Shown here in pieces: positions 47,390 through 58,504 of a stretch of 64,000 nt of DNA. This stretch comes from Mytilus californianus (Eukaryota; Mollusca; Bivalvia; Mytilida; Mytilidae), in assembly GCF_021869535.1 (NCBI RefSeq), contig NW_026262690.1, forward strand, positions 85,233,995 to 85,297,994, read 5' to 3'. The stretch's first letter is position 1. Each line of letters starts with the position of its first letter. A model generated the notes under the pieces. That model did no database searches and was not told the DNA's origin. It saw only the letters and a program-made list of their open reading frames with translations. A program made the translations under genes and the position numbers.

Positions 47390-47540
47390 TAAATGTCCTT
47401 TTATGCCTGCACCAAGTCAGGAATATGACAGTTGTTTTCCATTCGTTCTGTTGGACGATATAGTATAACGTTTGATTTTGTCAGGTTTCAAGGACTTAAA
47501 TTTAACTTGGAGTTCGGTATTTTTGTTGATACTTTTTGAA
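47390..47540 (+). repeat. Dispersed bivalve repeat fragment
   Basis: CTGCACCAAGTCAGGAATATG, ACAGTTGTTTTCCATTCGTT and GGAGTTCGGTATTTTTGTTG belong to a repeat common in bivalves. Confidence 0.55.
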
Positions 47541-47788
47541 TCTTAAAATTTTCTAAATTGATATTTAGTTTAGTCAACAGCCATGCAGCGGTCGACGTCG
47601 GCTGCTATTGCGCATGCATGTGATTTGTTGTAACCGACTTGCACTGTCTGTGACGTTAGAGGAATCTATTGGCCACACAGACGGCGTTATCGCGGTGAAT
47701 GTTGCTTGGAATGCTTGTATGCTAATGACAATTTCTTAGAATATTTTATATTAAGAACCTGCATCATCAAAAACAACAATCATCCATT

Positions 47789-50700
47789 ATGCCAGCAGTT
47801 ATTTGGTTAGCCAGTTTTGTGGCAGTTTTATTGGTCAAGCCTTGGACAGTGAATAATCCAGAAGATGAACTCGGGTAAGCATGTATAAGCTTTTGCTTCT
47901 TGATAAAACTGCATTAAGCTAAACGGGACAGTTTACCTTAAATATTTGTTGTCTTTGAATCGTATATTTTTGATTGCTGTCGTGATAATATTTTTTCGGG
48001 ACGATGAACAGCGTGTATTCCTCATTTGATATTTACCGTTTCAATCCTTTATATGCCCAACCTACGATAGTAGTAGGGGCATTATGTTTTCTGGTCTCTG
48101 CGTCCGTTCGTTCGTCCGTCCGTTCGTCCGTCCGTCCGTCCGTCTGTCCCGCTTTAAGTTAAAGTTTTTGGTCAAGGTAGTTTTTAATGAAGTTGAAGTC
48201 CAATCAACTTGAAACTTAGTACATATGTTCCCTATGATATGATCTTTCTAATTTTAATGCAAAATTAGAGTTTTGCCCCAATTTCACGGTCCACTGAACA
48301 TAGAAAATGATAGTGCGAGTGGGGCATCCGTGTTCTATGGACACATTCTTGTTTTATTTAGAAAGATATCAAAGCCACTTAAGTCAAATAGTCCTTTTGA
48401 TTTGCTTACATTAATTTTAGACAAAGGATTTTACAACAAAGCATTTTTTATCATTTTCAGACGACCTGGCGAAATTTTTGTTATAATTGAAGAATTATAA
48501 TAGGATAAGAAAATAAACGTTGCCAGATTTGATAAGTAAACAAATTGGAGTTTTCTTTATACGACTAAGTTTTCTTGTAATGCTACTAATCAAGTTTGAA
48601 AGTCATTCATTTCACGGTAGGTATAGTGTCCGGTTAGGATCGTGGTTTTTCGAGTGAATCGGTCCATTTTTTTCGAGTGTAGATCGGGTTTTTTCGAGTG
48701 ATAAAACATGCGATCAGGTCAATTAATTGCTATTTGGTAATTATAATAGTTTTTTACATGACTACCCATCTTATTTTGAATACTCCACATGTTTTGAGCA
48801 ACAAAGAAGCACAACCGTCCGGGTTTTTAAACAAATGGTCCGGGTTTTTTTAAACGAAAATTTTAATAAGAAAAAAGGTATTCTTGACTTTAAAAATGAC
48901 TTTTCTAGTTTAAAACTGTAAGTTAATAAATGAAAATATCATATTTTCTCAATAAAACACCAAAACATATTACTACGTTGATCAAAATTAACCTTTTTCA
49001 ATTTAATGCAAATTTTCTGTTCGGAAAACGTTCTACCACAACTTTCCAGTATTAAATTCGAAATTATTGGATCCTTTATAAAAAGGTCTTTAGATCATAG
49101 TACAGGGGACTCATAATTTTTTCAACCTATTTCATGGTACTTTTGTTGTCACAGTTAATAATATTTTTCGTGGTGAACCCTGGAGTTTTTATACGGGACG
49201 TATTATGGTATAATACCGTTATCCGTCCGTCCGCCCGTCGTCAGCATGTCGGACAATAACTCATAAACGCTGTAATCAATTTACATGAAACTTTGGTGCA
49301 GTGTGATACGAGAAATGTCTATTCAAGCGATATCCCACTCTCACAAGTTGTTAAACATATTCGTCTTATGGTCAATTCGAGTTATTCAATAATTATTTCT
49401 AGGTTTCATAACGAGTGAGAATGGATATCGCTTGACATCAACTCGAGTTATTTAATTTCGGCGAGTTTATTATTACAATTTGAATTAAATAACGAGGGTT
49501 GATATCAAGCGATATCCCACTCTCACAAGTTGTTAATAAAATTGAGAATGGAAATGGGGAATGTGTCAAAGAGACAACAACCCGACCATAGAGCAGACAA
49601 CAGCCGAAGGCCACCAATGGGTCTAACCTATTTGTCTTATGGTCAACACTCTCATTGTGTTAAATTAAAAATTCCGCGAATCGTTAGTCTAGTATTTTGC
49701 ACACGAAATGTACATCGTCGTAACCTTTGAAGGTCATCAATGACCTAACGAATAGCCAATGGAAATGCCGTAATATCGTCTTATGATGCTTGATAAGCAA
49801 ATCAAATTAACGCACATTTTCGTATCATTTTTTCGTATCAAACTCCGTGCAGTGTGATACGAGAAATGTCTTTTCATGCAAGAAATAGATAATAAGCCAC
49901 AACCATAAGAGAATGAACTTTATTCTTTGAAAACGCGACGGGCGTATCATGCGCCATTGGCGCAGCTGTTTATTAAAAAACGGAGTAAGAAACCTACTGG
50001 ACAGCAGAGAAGAATCAGAAAAATGCTATGTAATGAAAAATATTCTACTAAAAGAGGTCTGCTTCCCTTCCCTCACAAAAACAAAATTCATTAATAACAA
50101 AAAAAAAAACCATATACACACTTAATCCGATCAGTTTTTATTCACATTGACAATAAAATGTGAATTACATTTCATATATAGTTAACAATGAAATGAATAG
50201 TTCATCAGCTTAACACACTATATGTACGTACGTCTCAATCCAAATTGTATGCTTACATTAGATTGTTGACATCATGAATATATACTGTACATGTAATTTA
50301 TAAGATGTGACAAACAACAAGATATACAAATGAACGATACTTGTTTATAAAGTGTAAGTGTGAGTACACCATTATCAAACTGATGAATGCATTGGTTTCG
50401 TGCCTTAAAAAGTACATAATTTGAACCCTTTTTATTGTTTTAAACGTAAATACACTGACACATAACATTTTAAGCCACAGGAAAGGAGTAGGTCCGGTAA
50501 GGGCCGGTTTTGGCCTCAAACTTCAGGTTCATCTGATGAAAGATTTTGAACACTTTTTAAACACTAAAGTGTCTACTTTAGTCGATTCAATTAGTTAATG
50601 TGAAAGACTTGAACTGATTTAGTCATTAAAGACGCCCAAATTCAAGCTTAAATATGAAAAATCTATCAAATATGTTATAATATGTCACTTTTCAGATGGT

Positions 50701-53700
50701 TTTTGTCAAAAATGAAAGTGGCCGCATCCGTGTTCATTCTCAACCTTTATATATGTTATGTATTATCATCTAATACAACTTACATTTAAGTATTAAGAAT
50801 GAACACAAATGCGGCCACTTCCATTTAAGACGGAAACCGTCTAAAATTTAACTCAAATGCTAAAATTGTGAAGATTTCAGTAATTTAGCATGACTTAATG
50901 ATGATAGTACCCGATAAATGTGCATTGTATTGTCAAAAACAGCCCATATTTATGTAACAGAAGTATTCTGTTTTCCAATAAATAGCTAAAAGTTTACATT
51001 TTAACAATTTTGTAAAACTGCTATATTTTGGGGCCAAAAAGGGGTCTTACTGGGCCTACTCCTTTGTATAATCACTCGAGTAAACACGGACGCACTCGAA
51101 AAAGCCCGGACTAATCTCGAAAAAACCCGAACACATAGAAATGAATTTAGTCTCAAAGTGTCGTTTTCAATGCAATAACAATAACTTTTGTAAAGTGTCT
51201 GTATATTTAAGGATATATGGATTCCATGTATGCATATCCATCGACATTTGCATTGGTATGTGTATAAAAATGGCTTTATTCTGTTTTTTGGAATAAAAGC
51301 ATTATAAGGCTGAATTCAACTTTTTTAAAGAAAAATAGTGTCGGATTGATAATATCTTTTTATCTCAAATACTAAAACACCTTGTTAAGCCTTGTATATT
51401 AAACTCAAGCTTCTATATCACGTCTTGTCAGAAAGGAAGTCTGTTTGTTTACATTTTTTATCATATTCACTCGAAAAAAAGTGGTCACACTCGAAAAAAC
51501 CCGATCAAATCACTCAAAAAACCACGATCTTAGCCGAACACTATACCTACCGTGCATTTACTGTATTGATAATTGTTTTCTGGAATGAAATTTAAAAAAT
51601 TAATATTCGCCAGGTCACGCCCTATTTTTCTTCTTTACAACACAAATAACTAAAAATTGAATTGATAAGACCTTGAAATACACAATTTTCTTTTCTTTCA
51701 GACATGAAGTTATGCTAGGTCGAGCTGAGTTTGAGTTTATTGAATATGAGGTGAATATCATATTACAACAAAGATACTCTCTCAAATTTTCATAAATTTG
51801 GAATATTTTTATTATGATCAGAACTTTTTCTGACTCGAAAACACACAAGCCTTATTATAGTTTCATTTCTTCGGCATCAAGTCATATATATATATATAAA
51901 ACTGTAATTATATAAAAAATATGTTTTTTTCTCAAATCTCAATGTGTAATTTGTAATTCTCAGTGTGTGTTATCAATTTTTTAGGTTAAATAATGTCAGT
52001 GTGTAATTTTTGCAAAATATGGCTTACATATAGTTGAGGAAATAACACTATGTATTTCTTTCACTTCAGGATGTTTCATTGGTTGAAACTGTTCCATGAA
52101 AAGACAGTGCCCTTCTAGTCTTAGTTTTTGCATTGCTCTGGATATCTTTCCAACTGTTCAGGTCACTTCGGAGAGAAAATAGGGGTAAGCAATCTAGAGG
52201 CTGGTGACTTACTGAAAAAAATGTGTCGTCATTGACAGACAAATTCCCCAAAAGTAGTTTCATGATCAAAACATTAGCATAAAATTAATGTAAACAAATA
52301 ATCGAAAAGTAGCAATTAATCGGTTACTATTATATATACGACATTATTGATAAGGTACAAGGAAAGAAAGGCCAAAGTTTATTTGTTTAACATCTGATTG
52401 CTGGTAGGTTGTTGATGGCAAAGCCGAACACACACAAACAGATAAGATAAGACTATCTTTTAACGATAAAAAATAGGATTTTAAGGCTGACAGTTGAAAT
52501 TACTTAATTTATAATTTGGGTTTACAGAAGGCGTCCAACTGTGTGATTCCGTTTGGTTGTGCGGGATGTATAAATACACAGCCACGTCGGGTAAGAATGG
52601 GGACGTTTTAAAATACGAGGCATTCATGTATAGAGAGTTACGCATTCTGCACGTCAAAAAAACATCACAACAACGCTTTAAGAGGTCCGTAGGTGGCCTG
52701 TTGCAAGGCAAAATATCTGTCGCTATCCAATATATCCTCATTTTCTAGTTGCAGTCTAGATTTCCCTAACTTTCACAACGAACGGCCACATGAAACATTT
52801 GCCACTGGACGTTAAGCAAACATCAATCAATCCTGGATTCATGGTACTGTAGGTTTTGACAATTTGAATCAGAATTTAATAAAAAGAAAAATGACAAGCA
52901 CATGCACATCCTATTATCGTCCTTACCTCACACTTATAAGAAATACCGAGGCACTTCTTGATTGCATGACCGTCATCAGAAACGCCAGTCTAAATACGGA
53001 AATGTTGTAGTTTATTCTTATCTTAGTTTTTTTTTCTAATTGTTTATTAACTGTTTTGTATTCGGACTTGAATTCAATTTTTTATATACCTTGAAGCGCA
53101 GTTGATTTCTTATTCTCTATAGTCATGCACTAACCAAATTATCAAAATGTATAAAGTGACTGTTCATTTATTCCACAAAATGTGTACTTAGATATTATTT
53201 CTTTTTCAGAACTTGAAAAAATCGTTAGCCAATATAGCAATGAGTATGATGAAGTTGGAAATATCTCGAATTTTTGTACAGGTATACATTTTTCTTTAAA
53301 TATTCAAAAATGAATAAGTAAGTTATATTTTTTGCAGAATTTATATATTATGTGATTACACAAAATCGTGTTTGAACGTTTTCAATAAACCGTTACTGAA
53401 GTACTTCAGCTGATATTGAACACTGACAAAATTTGATTGATACTCTGTAAATTCAACATTTTGAGCAAGCTTTCAATATAGTATCGACAATGTCTAATCT
53501 ATAAAGGATTACCCAGCTTAACTTGTTCTGTTATTCTGTTTTCCTACGTCCATTATTGTTTTATTGTGTGCTTCAGTTTTCATTGTTTTCACAGCAGTAG
53601 AAGAAGTGAAAACGTTGAGATAATCTAAAACACACACCTTTCGAAATGGAAGCTGAAATCAAAAATGATAAACAAACATAATGGCAAAAAATTGTCATAA

Positions 53701-56700
53701 AATGGACGATATGTGATGTTGAAGATTCTCACTGAGAGCGCTATTTAACCCATGTTTGTTGCTATCAAAACCTATTTCATAGCAACAAAAAAAAAGAACG
53801 AAAAATAAATTTTTGAACAAATTTTTACATCTTTTAAAATACATTATGCAAATATTTAACTTTTTCCTGTTAGAAATGGAGCAGCTGTTCCTCGAGATTG
53901 GAAAAAGATCAAAGATTTCAAATACTAGGTTCAAAAAGATAAAAGAGAGAGTACCAACTAAAAAGGAGCTTGATCAGGTAGAAGATGACGTAAAAAATGT
54001 AAGGGACAGTTGGTCCAACCAGTTCTTAGCATTCGCCCCACTTGATGTGGATCTGGACGGAACCGGATATGATGGAGATTTGAGGGGCCAATTGACAGGT
54101 ATCAAAGACGAATTTGGTAAGTCAATACATGTATTTAATATAGCTTTCTGCTAAATATTTTTAAACATGTTGTGTCGAAAACTCGGATGAGTCGAAGTAA
54201 TTTCTCTGTCCCGGTCAAATTTGATCTGCATAAATACCTCTGATGAGTCGAACTCGGTTGATTTGAATACTCGGTTAAGTGAGTAAATTTTATAGTCCCG
54301 TCGATGTATAATTGATGTAAATTGACCCCGATGTCTCGAAGTTCGAAAGTAAGAATTTTCGAAAGATACAGACCTAATGATAACAATTCAAATCGGATGT
54401 ATTTCTTATGTAACCTAATCATTTTTAAAAGAGATTATGGCTGAGTGAACATACTTGTTTGTACAACAGTTAAAATGACATGTTTATTTTTACCGGTAAT
54501 TAACACCTTTGTTGATCGGGGTGCATTGCATTTGTGCCAATTTTTACAAAATCCAAACTTTCATTTGCGCCACAAGGTTATATTTCAATTGCGCCAAAAA
54601 AGAAGCACTACATTTGCGCCATTTTACAGGTATCATATAACGGAAAATTTAAAATATTCATTGCTACATCGTGAATAAGTTATTTTTTTTAGTGTATTTC
54701 TCCTGGGTAACTAAGTAAGTTCATACTCATTTCTAATATAAAACTGAGAGTCACTTAGGTTTAAAACTATACAGTGTTCACATGTTTGAGGTGTCACTGA
54801 GATGGACATTGTCAATTCTGAGACAATTAGGTCGTTAGTTTTCTCAATTGGATTGTTTCATATTTTTCATGTCGGGGCTGTTTATAGCCGACTATACGGT
54901 ATGGGTTTTTCTCATTTTTGAAGGCCGTACGGTGTTTTAACATTATAATGAAAAGTCTCTTGTTAGGAACGTACTATAGTGTTTAGTGCTTTCATTATGG
55001 TTACGGTGACTGATTTCGGAGGAATATGTGTTTTAAAGTTATTATCAAAAGTCTTTTTTGAATAAAACTACTTTTTAAACTATTTACCTGTATTTACCTG
55101 TATTATTGGCGCAATTGAAATGTTTTATTTTGACGCAAATGAAATATGGTTTGTGGCGCAAATGAAAGATTATTTTGGCGCAAAAGCAAAGCACCGGTTG
55201 ATCGTCAAAGCGGAACGTAAGTGTGTTGAACATAATTCACCTGATATAAAAACAAAAAGAATTTAAATGACCCAAGCCGAGATTAAATCAATTGTTAGAA
55301 TTAAAATTCATTACTTACAATAAATAAAGTTAAGACAATTATGATAAATCTATAATAATTTAATGTAATGCAGAAGACATCATCAGAAACCGTTTAGAAC
55401 TTGTTTCGTTCCACGAGTGATTTCATAATTTATAGTGACTGACCTTTGTAAATATTTGTGTTAACTATTGATTTTTTTGTATGCATGATTTGTATCTGGA
55501 CTTGTCAAGTTGTGTGTTTTTAAATTAATATGAACGACCAAAAAATATGGAGATTGAATACACAATCAAAAAGTGTCATATCGAAAAAAGGCACACTGTT
55601 CAAAGTATCTGGTTTATACAAATCTCATAACGTATTTCATGCATTCCAAATTAATGACGACACACTTGACCTCGGATTAGTCGAACCTCGGATAAGTTGA
55701 ATACTTTGGTCCGGTCCCTTCGACTTCGACATAACGAGGTTCGACTGTAATTATCTACTGTGTTTTATACTGCACTCGTTTTATTTGAGCAGTCATGAAT
55801 ATTTAAATAGAAGTTGCCGAAACTATATTTAATTATTTATACGACCTCTTCAACTTGTTCCTGTTTTCAATGTATACAATGATGCGTGGAACGACTCAAA
55901 CTTATCTCTTTTACAATTTTTGGAAAAACATATTTCCCTTGTTAATATTTTTTGTTTGAAACCTATAAATCATTATGTTTTATGCTTATTGTTGATATTT
56001 TAGTCCATTCTCAAACGAATTCGTTCACCATCGATCGCGGGTTTCAACAGGTAATGTACATTTCATTGTGTTGTATATTTCGAGGCCTTTTTTTAAAGGG
56101 GCGTTTCCCAATATTTAAATAACATTAACACATTAAACCACAATTGAAAATGCTTTTTCTAGATTGCAGTATAAAGACAATAATAGTGCATTGACTTGAC
56201 ATATCAACGATATAAGGATTCGGCCCGAAACAGGGAAAAAGCTCGGCAGAGCCTCGCATTTCCCCTTTTCTAAGCCTCATCCTTATATCGTTGATATGTC
56301 AAGTCAATGCACTATTATTGTCTAAACAAGTTTATTATAAGTACGCCAGAAATGGAAATTGATAAATATGGGGAACAAGCCTTGCGGTCATAAAAATTTC
56401 GAGCACAATTATCGAACTCGGACTCAGAAATCAACCAATAAAAATACTAGATCTGGTGTTCGAGCACAAATTTTGCACTCTTAAGTACTGGGTAAAGTTT
56501 TATGACCGAGGTTTCAGGATTATGATTGATTGGTGGATAAAAAGACTGAGGATTAACGTCCAGCAGCAAATATTACATACATATTCAGGGAAGAATATGT
56601 ATATTTGATGTGAAAATGAATCATGCTTTACACTAGACAGAAACGCAAAGCCGTATTTTAACAGCTTATTGACAATCCAAAAGAAGATGAACAGAAGTGA

Positions 56701-57604
56701 ATTCTGTTTTATTTCAATTTACAAAATGGTTTCCTAAAAAATACCCGGAATGGCGTGGATTATATTTAGAGTATACAACAAAACAGCACAAAAAGAAGGA
56801 ATTCGTTTCTAAAATCCTGTAATAATTTAATTTTGGATGTAACGCGTCTTCTTATTGGCTGACGTTGTTTTGTTTATCAGCTCATAGACATAATTTTGTC
56901 ATGTGACCGTGACGTCATCAACGTTTTTTCATGGTTTACTCCGATTTAAAATGGAATTTAGAATTAAATTATAAGAAATGACAGTAATATTTTTTCTGTC
57001 TATTCGAAATAACATAAAAAATGTGGTGCACACTTTAAAATAACCAGCTACGCGGGTTATTCAGTGTGCACCACATTTTTTATGTTATTTCTTCATAGAC
57101 AGAAAAAATGTTACAGTAATTCCTTAAATGTACAAGATAGAAACAACCTTAAAAAAAGACAGAAGACAAAACAAACTTGGTGCTTTTAAAATCCACACTC
57201 CCATGTACTTTCATCCCCCTGAAATAGGAAACGACATTGGAATGTATTTATGTTCTAGATGACAACATATTATAAGTCTCAATACCCAAGTCCTAGTGAA
57301 ATGCATTCCGATGTCTTTTCCTATGTAAAAGAGGGACGAAAGATACCAGAAGGACAGTCAGGGAGATGAAGTATCAATTTATAGTTGAGAGTCAAAGTGA
57401 CCTTTTTGCTCAGTCTTATACCTCAGGTTTAGTCTGATTAGTTTGTAATTGTGTTTTATGATTTATAACCATGCCATTAAACGGCCTTCAACTTCTAAGC
57501 TTTCTAACTGAAAAGGTTATTTTTGTATATGTTTATCATTACAGGGCAATGAAAAGGAAGTAAAGACACAGACATTATTCATTTTTATTCTTTTGGCAAT
57601 TTAA
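47789..57604 (+). CDS. Gene D: seven-exon small membrane protein, with an in-frame TGA
   Basis: Exons: 47,789-47,874, 51,702-51,750, 52,070-52,184, 53,210-53,281, 53,874-54,116, 56,004-56,050 and 57,545-57,604; phases 2, 0, 1, 1, 1, 0 all agree and all introns are GT-AG. Total 223 codons. Residues 1-18 (MPAVIWLASFVAVLLVKP) resemble a signal peptide or membrane anchor. Residues 59-75 (ALLVLVFALLWISFQLF) are a clear membrane segment. Residues 76-150 are charged and coiled-coil-like (SLRREN, KKELDQVEDDVKN). DVDLDGTGYDGD in exon 5 resembles a DxDxDG calcium loop but lacks the position-8 hydrophobic and position-12 Glu of an EF hand. The C-terminus ends TLFIFILLAI. Codon 55 is TGA (52,097-52,099), where a CGA Arg would fit. 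I do not recognise the family; the allele may be null, or the base an error. Confidence 0.72.
48053..48357 (+). repeat. Bivalve MITE-like repeat with CGTCCGTCC tract, in intron 1 of gene D
   Basis: Landmarks are GGGGCATTATGTTTTCTGGT, the TCCGTCCGTTCGTCC tract (48,101-48,149), GTCCAATCAACTTGAAACTT and TAGTGCGAGTGGGGCATCCG. This family is very common in bivalves. Confidence 0.75.
49190..49975 (+). repeat. Dispersed bivalve repeat, interrupted by about 550 bp
   Basis: The left part is ACGGGACGTATTATGGTATA, CCGTCGTCAGCATGTCGGAC and ACTCATAAACGCTGTAATCA; the right part is TTTGAAAACGCGACGGGCGT. Between them, the 25-bp stretch around CAGTGTGATACGAGAAATGT occurs at both 49,297 and 49,847, bracketing an inserted segment that itself contains GCGATATCCCACTCTCACAA twice. 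Confidence 0.6.
49537..49625 (-). repeat. Fragment of the 12.8-13.4 kb mytilid repeat
   Basis: ATGGAAATGGGGAATGTGTC and ACAGCCGAAGGCCACCAATG are the reverse complement of 13,300-13,400. Confidence 0.8.
50483..51065. repeat. MITE with AAGGAGTAGG termini
   Basis: The ends AAGGAGTAGGTCCGGTAAGG and GGTCTTACTGGGCCTACTCC are imperfect inverted repeats. An inner palindrome pairs GTGGCCGCATCCGTGTTCAT (50,719) with ATGAACACAAATGCGGCCAC (50,800). The element is nested in the 2.94-kb element. Confidence 0.7.
52520..52835 (+). repeat. Mytilid SINE-like repeat in intron 3 of gene D
   Basis: It runs from TTGTGCGGGATGTATAAATA through AGAGGTCCGTAGGTGGCCTG to TTGCCACTGGACGTTAAGCA and CATCAATCAATC, an ending I know from bivalve SINE-like repeats. 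It happens to carry an acceptor, a 63-bp open stretch and a GTAAGA donor, but these belong to the repeat. A related end is inverted near 56,545-56,590. Confidence 0.65.
54165..55750. mobile_element. Composite region with a pogo-like MITE end, intron 5 of gene D
   Basis: At 55,660-55,750 the minus strand reads ACAGTCGAACCTCGTTATGT and CGAAGTCGAAGGGACCGGAC, typical of pogo/Tigger-type ends. ACTCGGATGAGTCGAAGT-type sequence at 54,180-54,400 looks like the decayed other half. Another inverted-repeat element lies between them. No transposase is seen. Confidence 0.5.
54520..55200. repeat. Inverted-repeat element with reiterated GCGCAAATGAAA
   Basis: The left end reads CATTTGTGCCAA, CATTTGCGCCACAAGG, CAATTGCGCCAAAAAAG; the right end reads the complement: TTGGCGCAATTGAAATG, GTGGCGCAAATGAAAG, TTGGCGCAAAAGC. 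Each side has four to five copies. A dispersed-repeat fragment sits at 54,830-54,960. The relative at 1-715 is rearranged. Confidence 0.6.
56176..56322. repeat. Near-perfect 44-bp palindrome in intron 6 of gene D
   Basis: GACAATAATAGTGCATTGAC at 56,176 pairs with GTCAATGCACTATTATTGTC at 56,303. The arms are 44 bp with no mismatch seen, around a 59-bp loop. It is probably a foldback MITE. Confidence 0.88.
56979..57118. repeat. Second palindromic MITE in intron 6 of gene D
   Basis: The left arm (TTTTTTCTGTCTATTCGAAA, ATGTGGTGCACAC) pairs with GTGTGCACCACAT and TCTTCATAGACAGAAAAAA on the right, about 50 bp per arm with a few mismatches. The loop contains CAGCTACGCGGG. Confidence 0.85.
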
Positions 57605-57949
57605 AAAAATATAATTTGTGACTGAGCTTGTTTATTTAGTGAAGTACAGCCTGTCAAATCCCAAACACAAAAGTACAAGGTCCTCCAAAAACAAAAACAA
57701 AATTATATGGAGTATATACCAACCAAATACGATATTCCAGGGCTTCCTTTTTTTACAGTTTTACTAATAAGTGACTTGCTGTTTACATGCATAGAACTAA
57801 TGAAGCGACAATTCTTAAGTTAAAATAAACTTTTTTCGAAAGTTTTACTGATGCTCCCATGATTTGTTTGGCCATTATAGAGTATCTGCGTCACAGATGA
57901 CCTCGATTTCACTTGTAGTCATAATCCCCTCTTTTTCTCATTTATGACA

Positions 57950-58190
57950 TCACTGCATGGATCCGACTGAACACCGTATTTTCCTTGAAATGAGCACTGA
58001 GGGTTCTTTATTTACAACATCAATGAATCTGAATGAACACCGTATTTTCCTTGAAATGAGCGCTGCGGTGCGGAAGTACAGCAGGAAATGCTTGCCCTTT
58101 TCGGAGCTACTGTTTTTTAGTGGTTCAGTTTTTAATTTTCTCTGTATTGTTTGTGAACTGTTTTATGTTCGTTTTTTGTTTTAGTCATGG
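57950..58190 (+). repeat. Short direct repeat and bivalve repeat fragment
   Basis: TGAACACCGTATTTTCCTTG recurs 66 bp apart (57,968 and 58,034). The sequence after it (TTCGGAGCTACTG... TTTTAGTCATGGTGTTG) resembles a dispersed bivalve repeat. The 75-codon frame here has no recognisable protein. Confidence 0.45.
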
Positions 58191-58504
58191 TGTTGTAGCT
58201 GTCTCTCTTCAACTTAGGGTTCTTTATTCACCCCTTAGTATTTTTTTCCCCATTTTCGGTAAAATATATTCTAGGAATTATTAAATTTGGTATAGTCTTG
58301 GTAGTGCTTTCCCAGTTTTTAAAACATCAGCAACATTAGTGTGGAAACTCACTGGACGATTTTATTGTAATTATATAAATTTCGAACCTGCAAATAAATC
58401 TCTGCATAGAAAATTTTAGTGTCAAGTCTTGAAAATGTTTTTTTAAGTTTATATACTATTATTCTATATTCATATATTTATATATATACCGTTACAAGGC
58501 TATA
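58191..58504. other. AT-rich gap before the RT fragment
   Basis: No feature recognised. The retroelement frame begins abruptly near 58,505, so this should be flank beyond a 5' truncation. Confidence 0.4.

Larger units (their letters stand above)
48613..51554. mobile_element. 2.94-kb inverted-repeat DNA element in intron 1 of gene D
   Basis: Terminal inverted repeats of about 45 bp start CACGGTAGGTATAGTGT and include ATCGTGGTTTTT. The flanks are perfect 5-bp duplications, CATTT (48,608-48,612 and 51,555-51,559). Inside each end, TTTTTCGAGTG-type motifs recur three times, with further copies at 51,070-51,140. No transposase frame is visible, and the interior holds other nested repeats. I cannot assign a superfamily. 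Confidence 0.72.

Noticed and set aside
52097-52099. Selenocysteine reading of the TGA in gene D
   Set aside because: No homologue shows Cys there, the residue lies before a membrane helix rather than in a redox site, and I could not see a SECIS element. A nonsense change is simpler.
52521-52583. 63-bp in-frame exon candidate for gene D with acceptor and donor
   Set aside because: It is the 5' part of a dispersed SINE-like repeat, and the flanking exons already join in phase without it.
54135-54422. 95-codon minus-strand frame
   Set aside because: It reads a decayed pogo-like repeat in intron 5 of gene D and has no recognisable domain.
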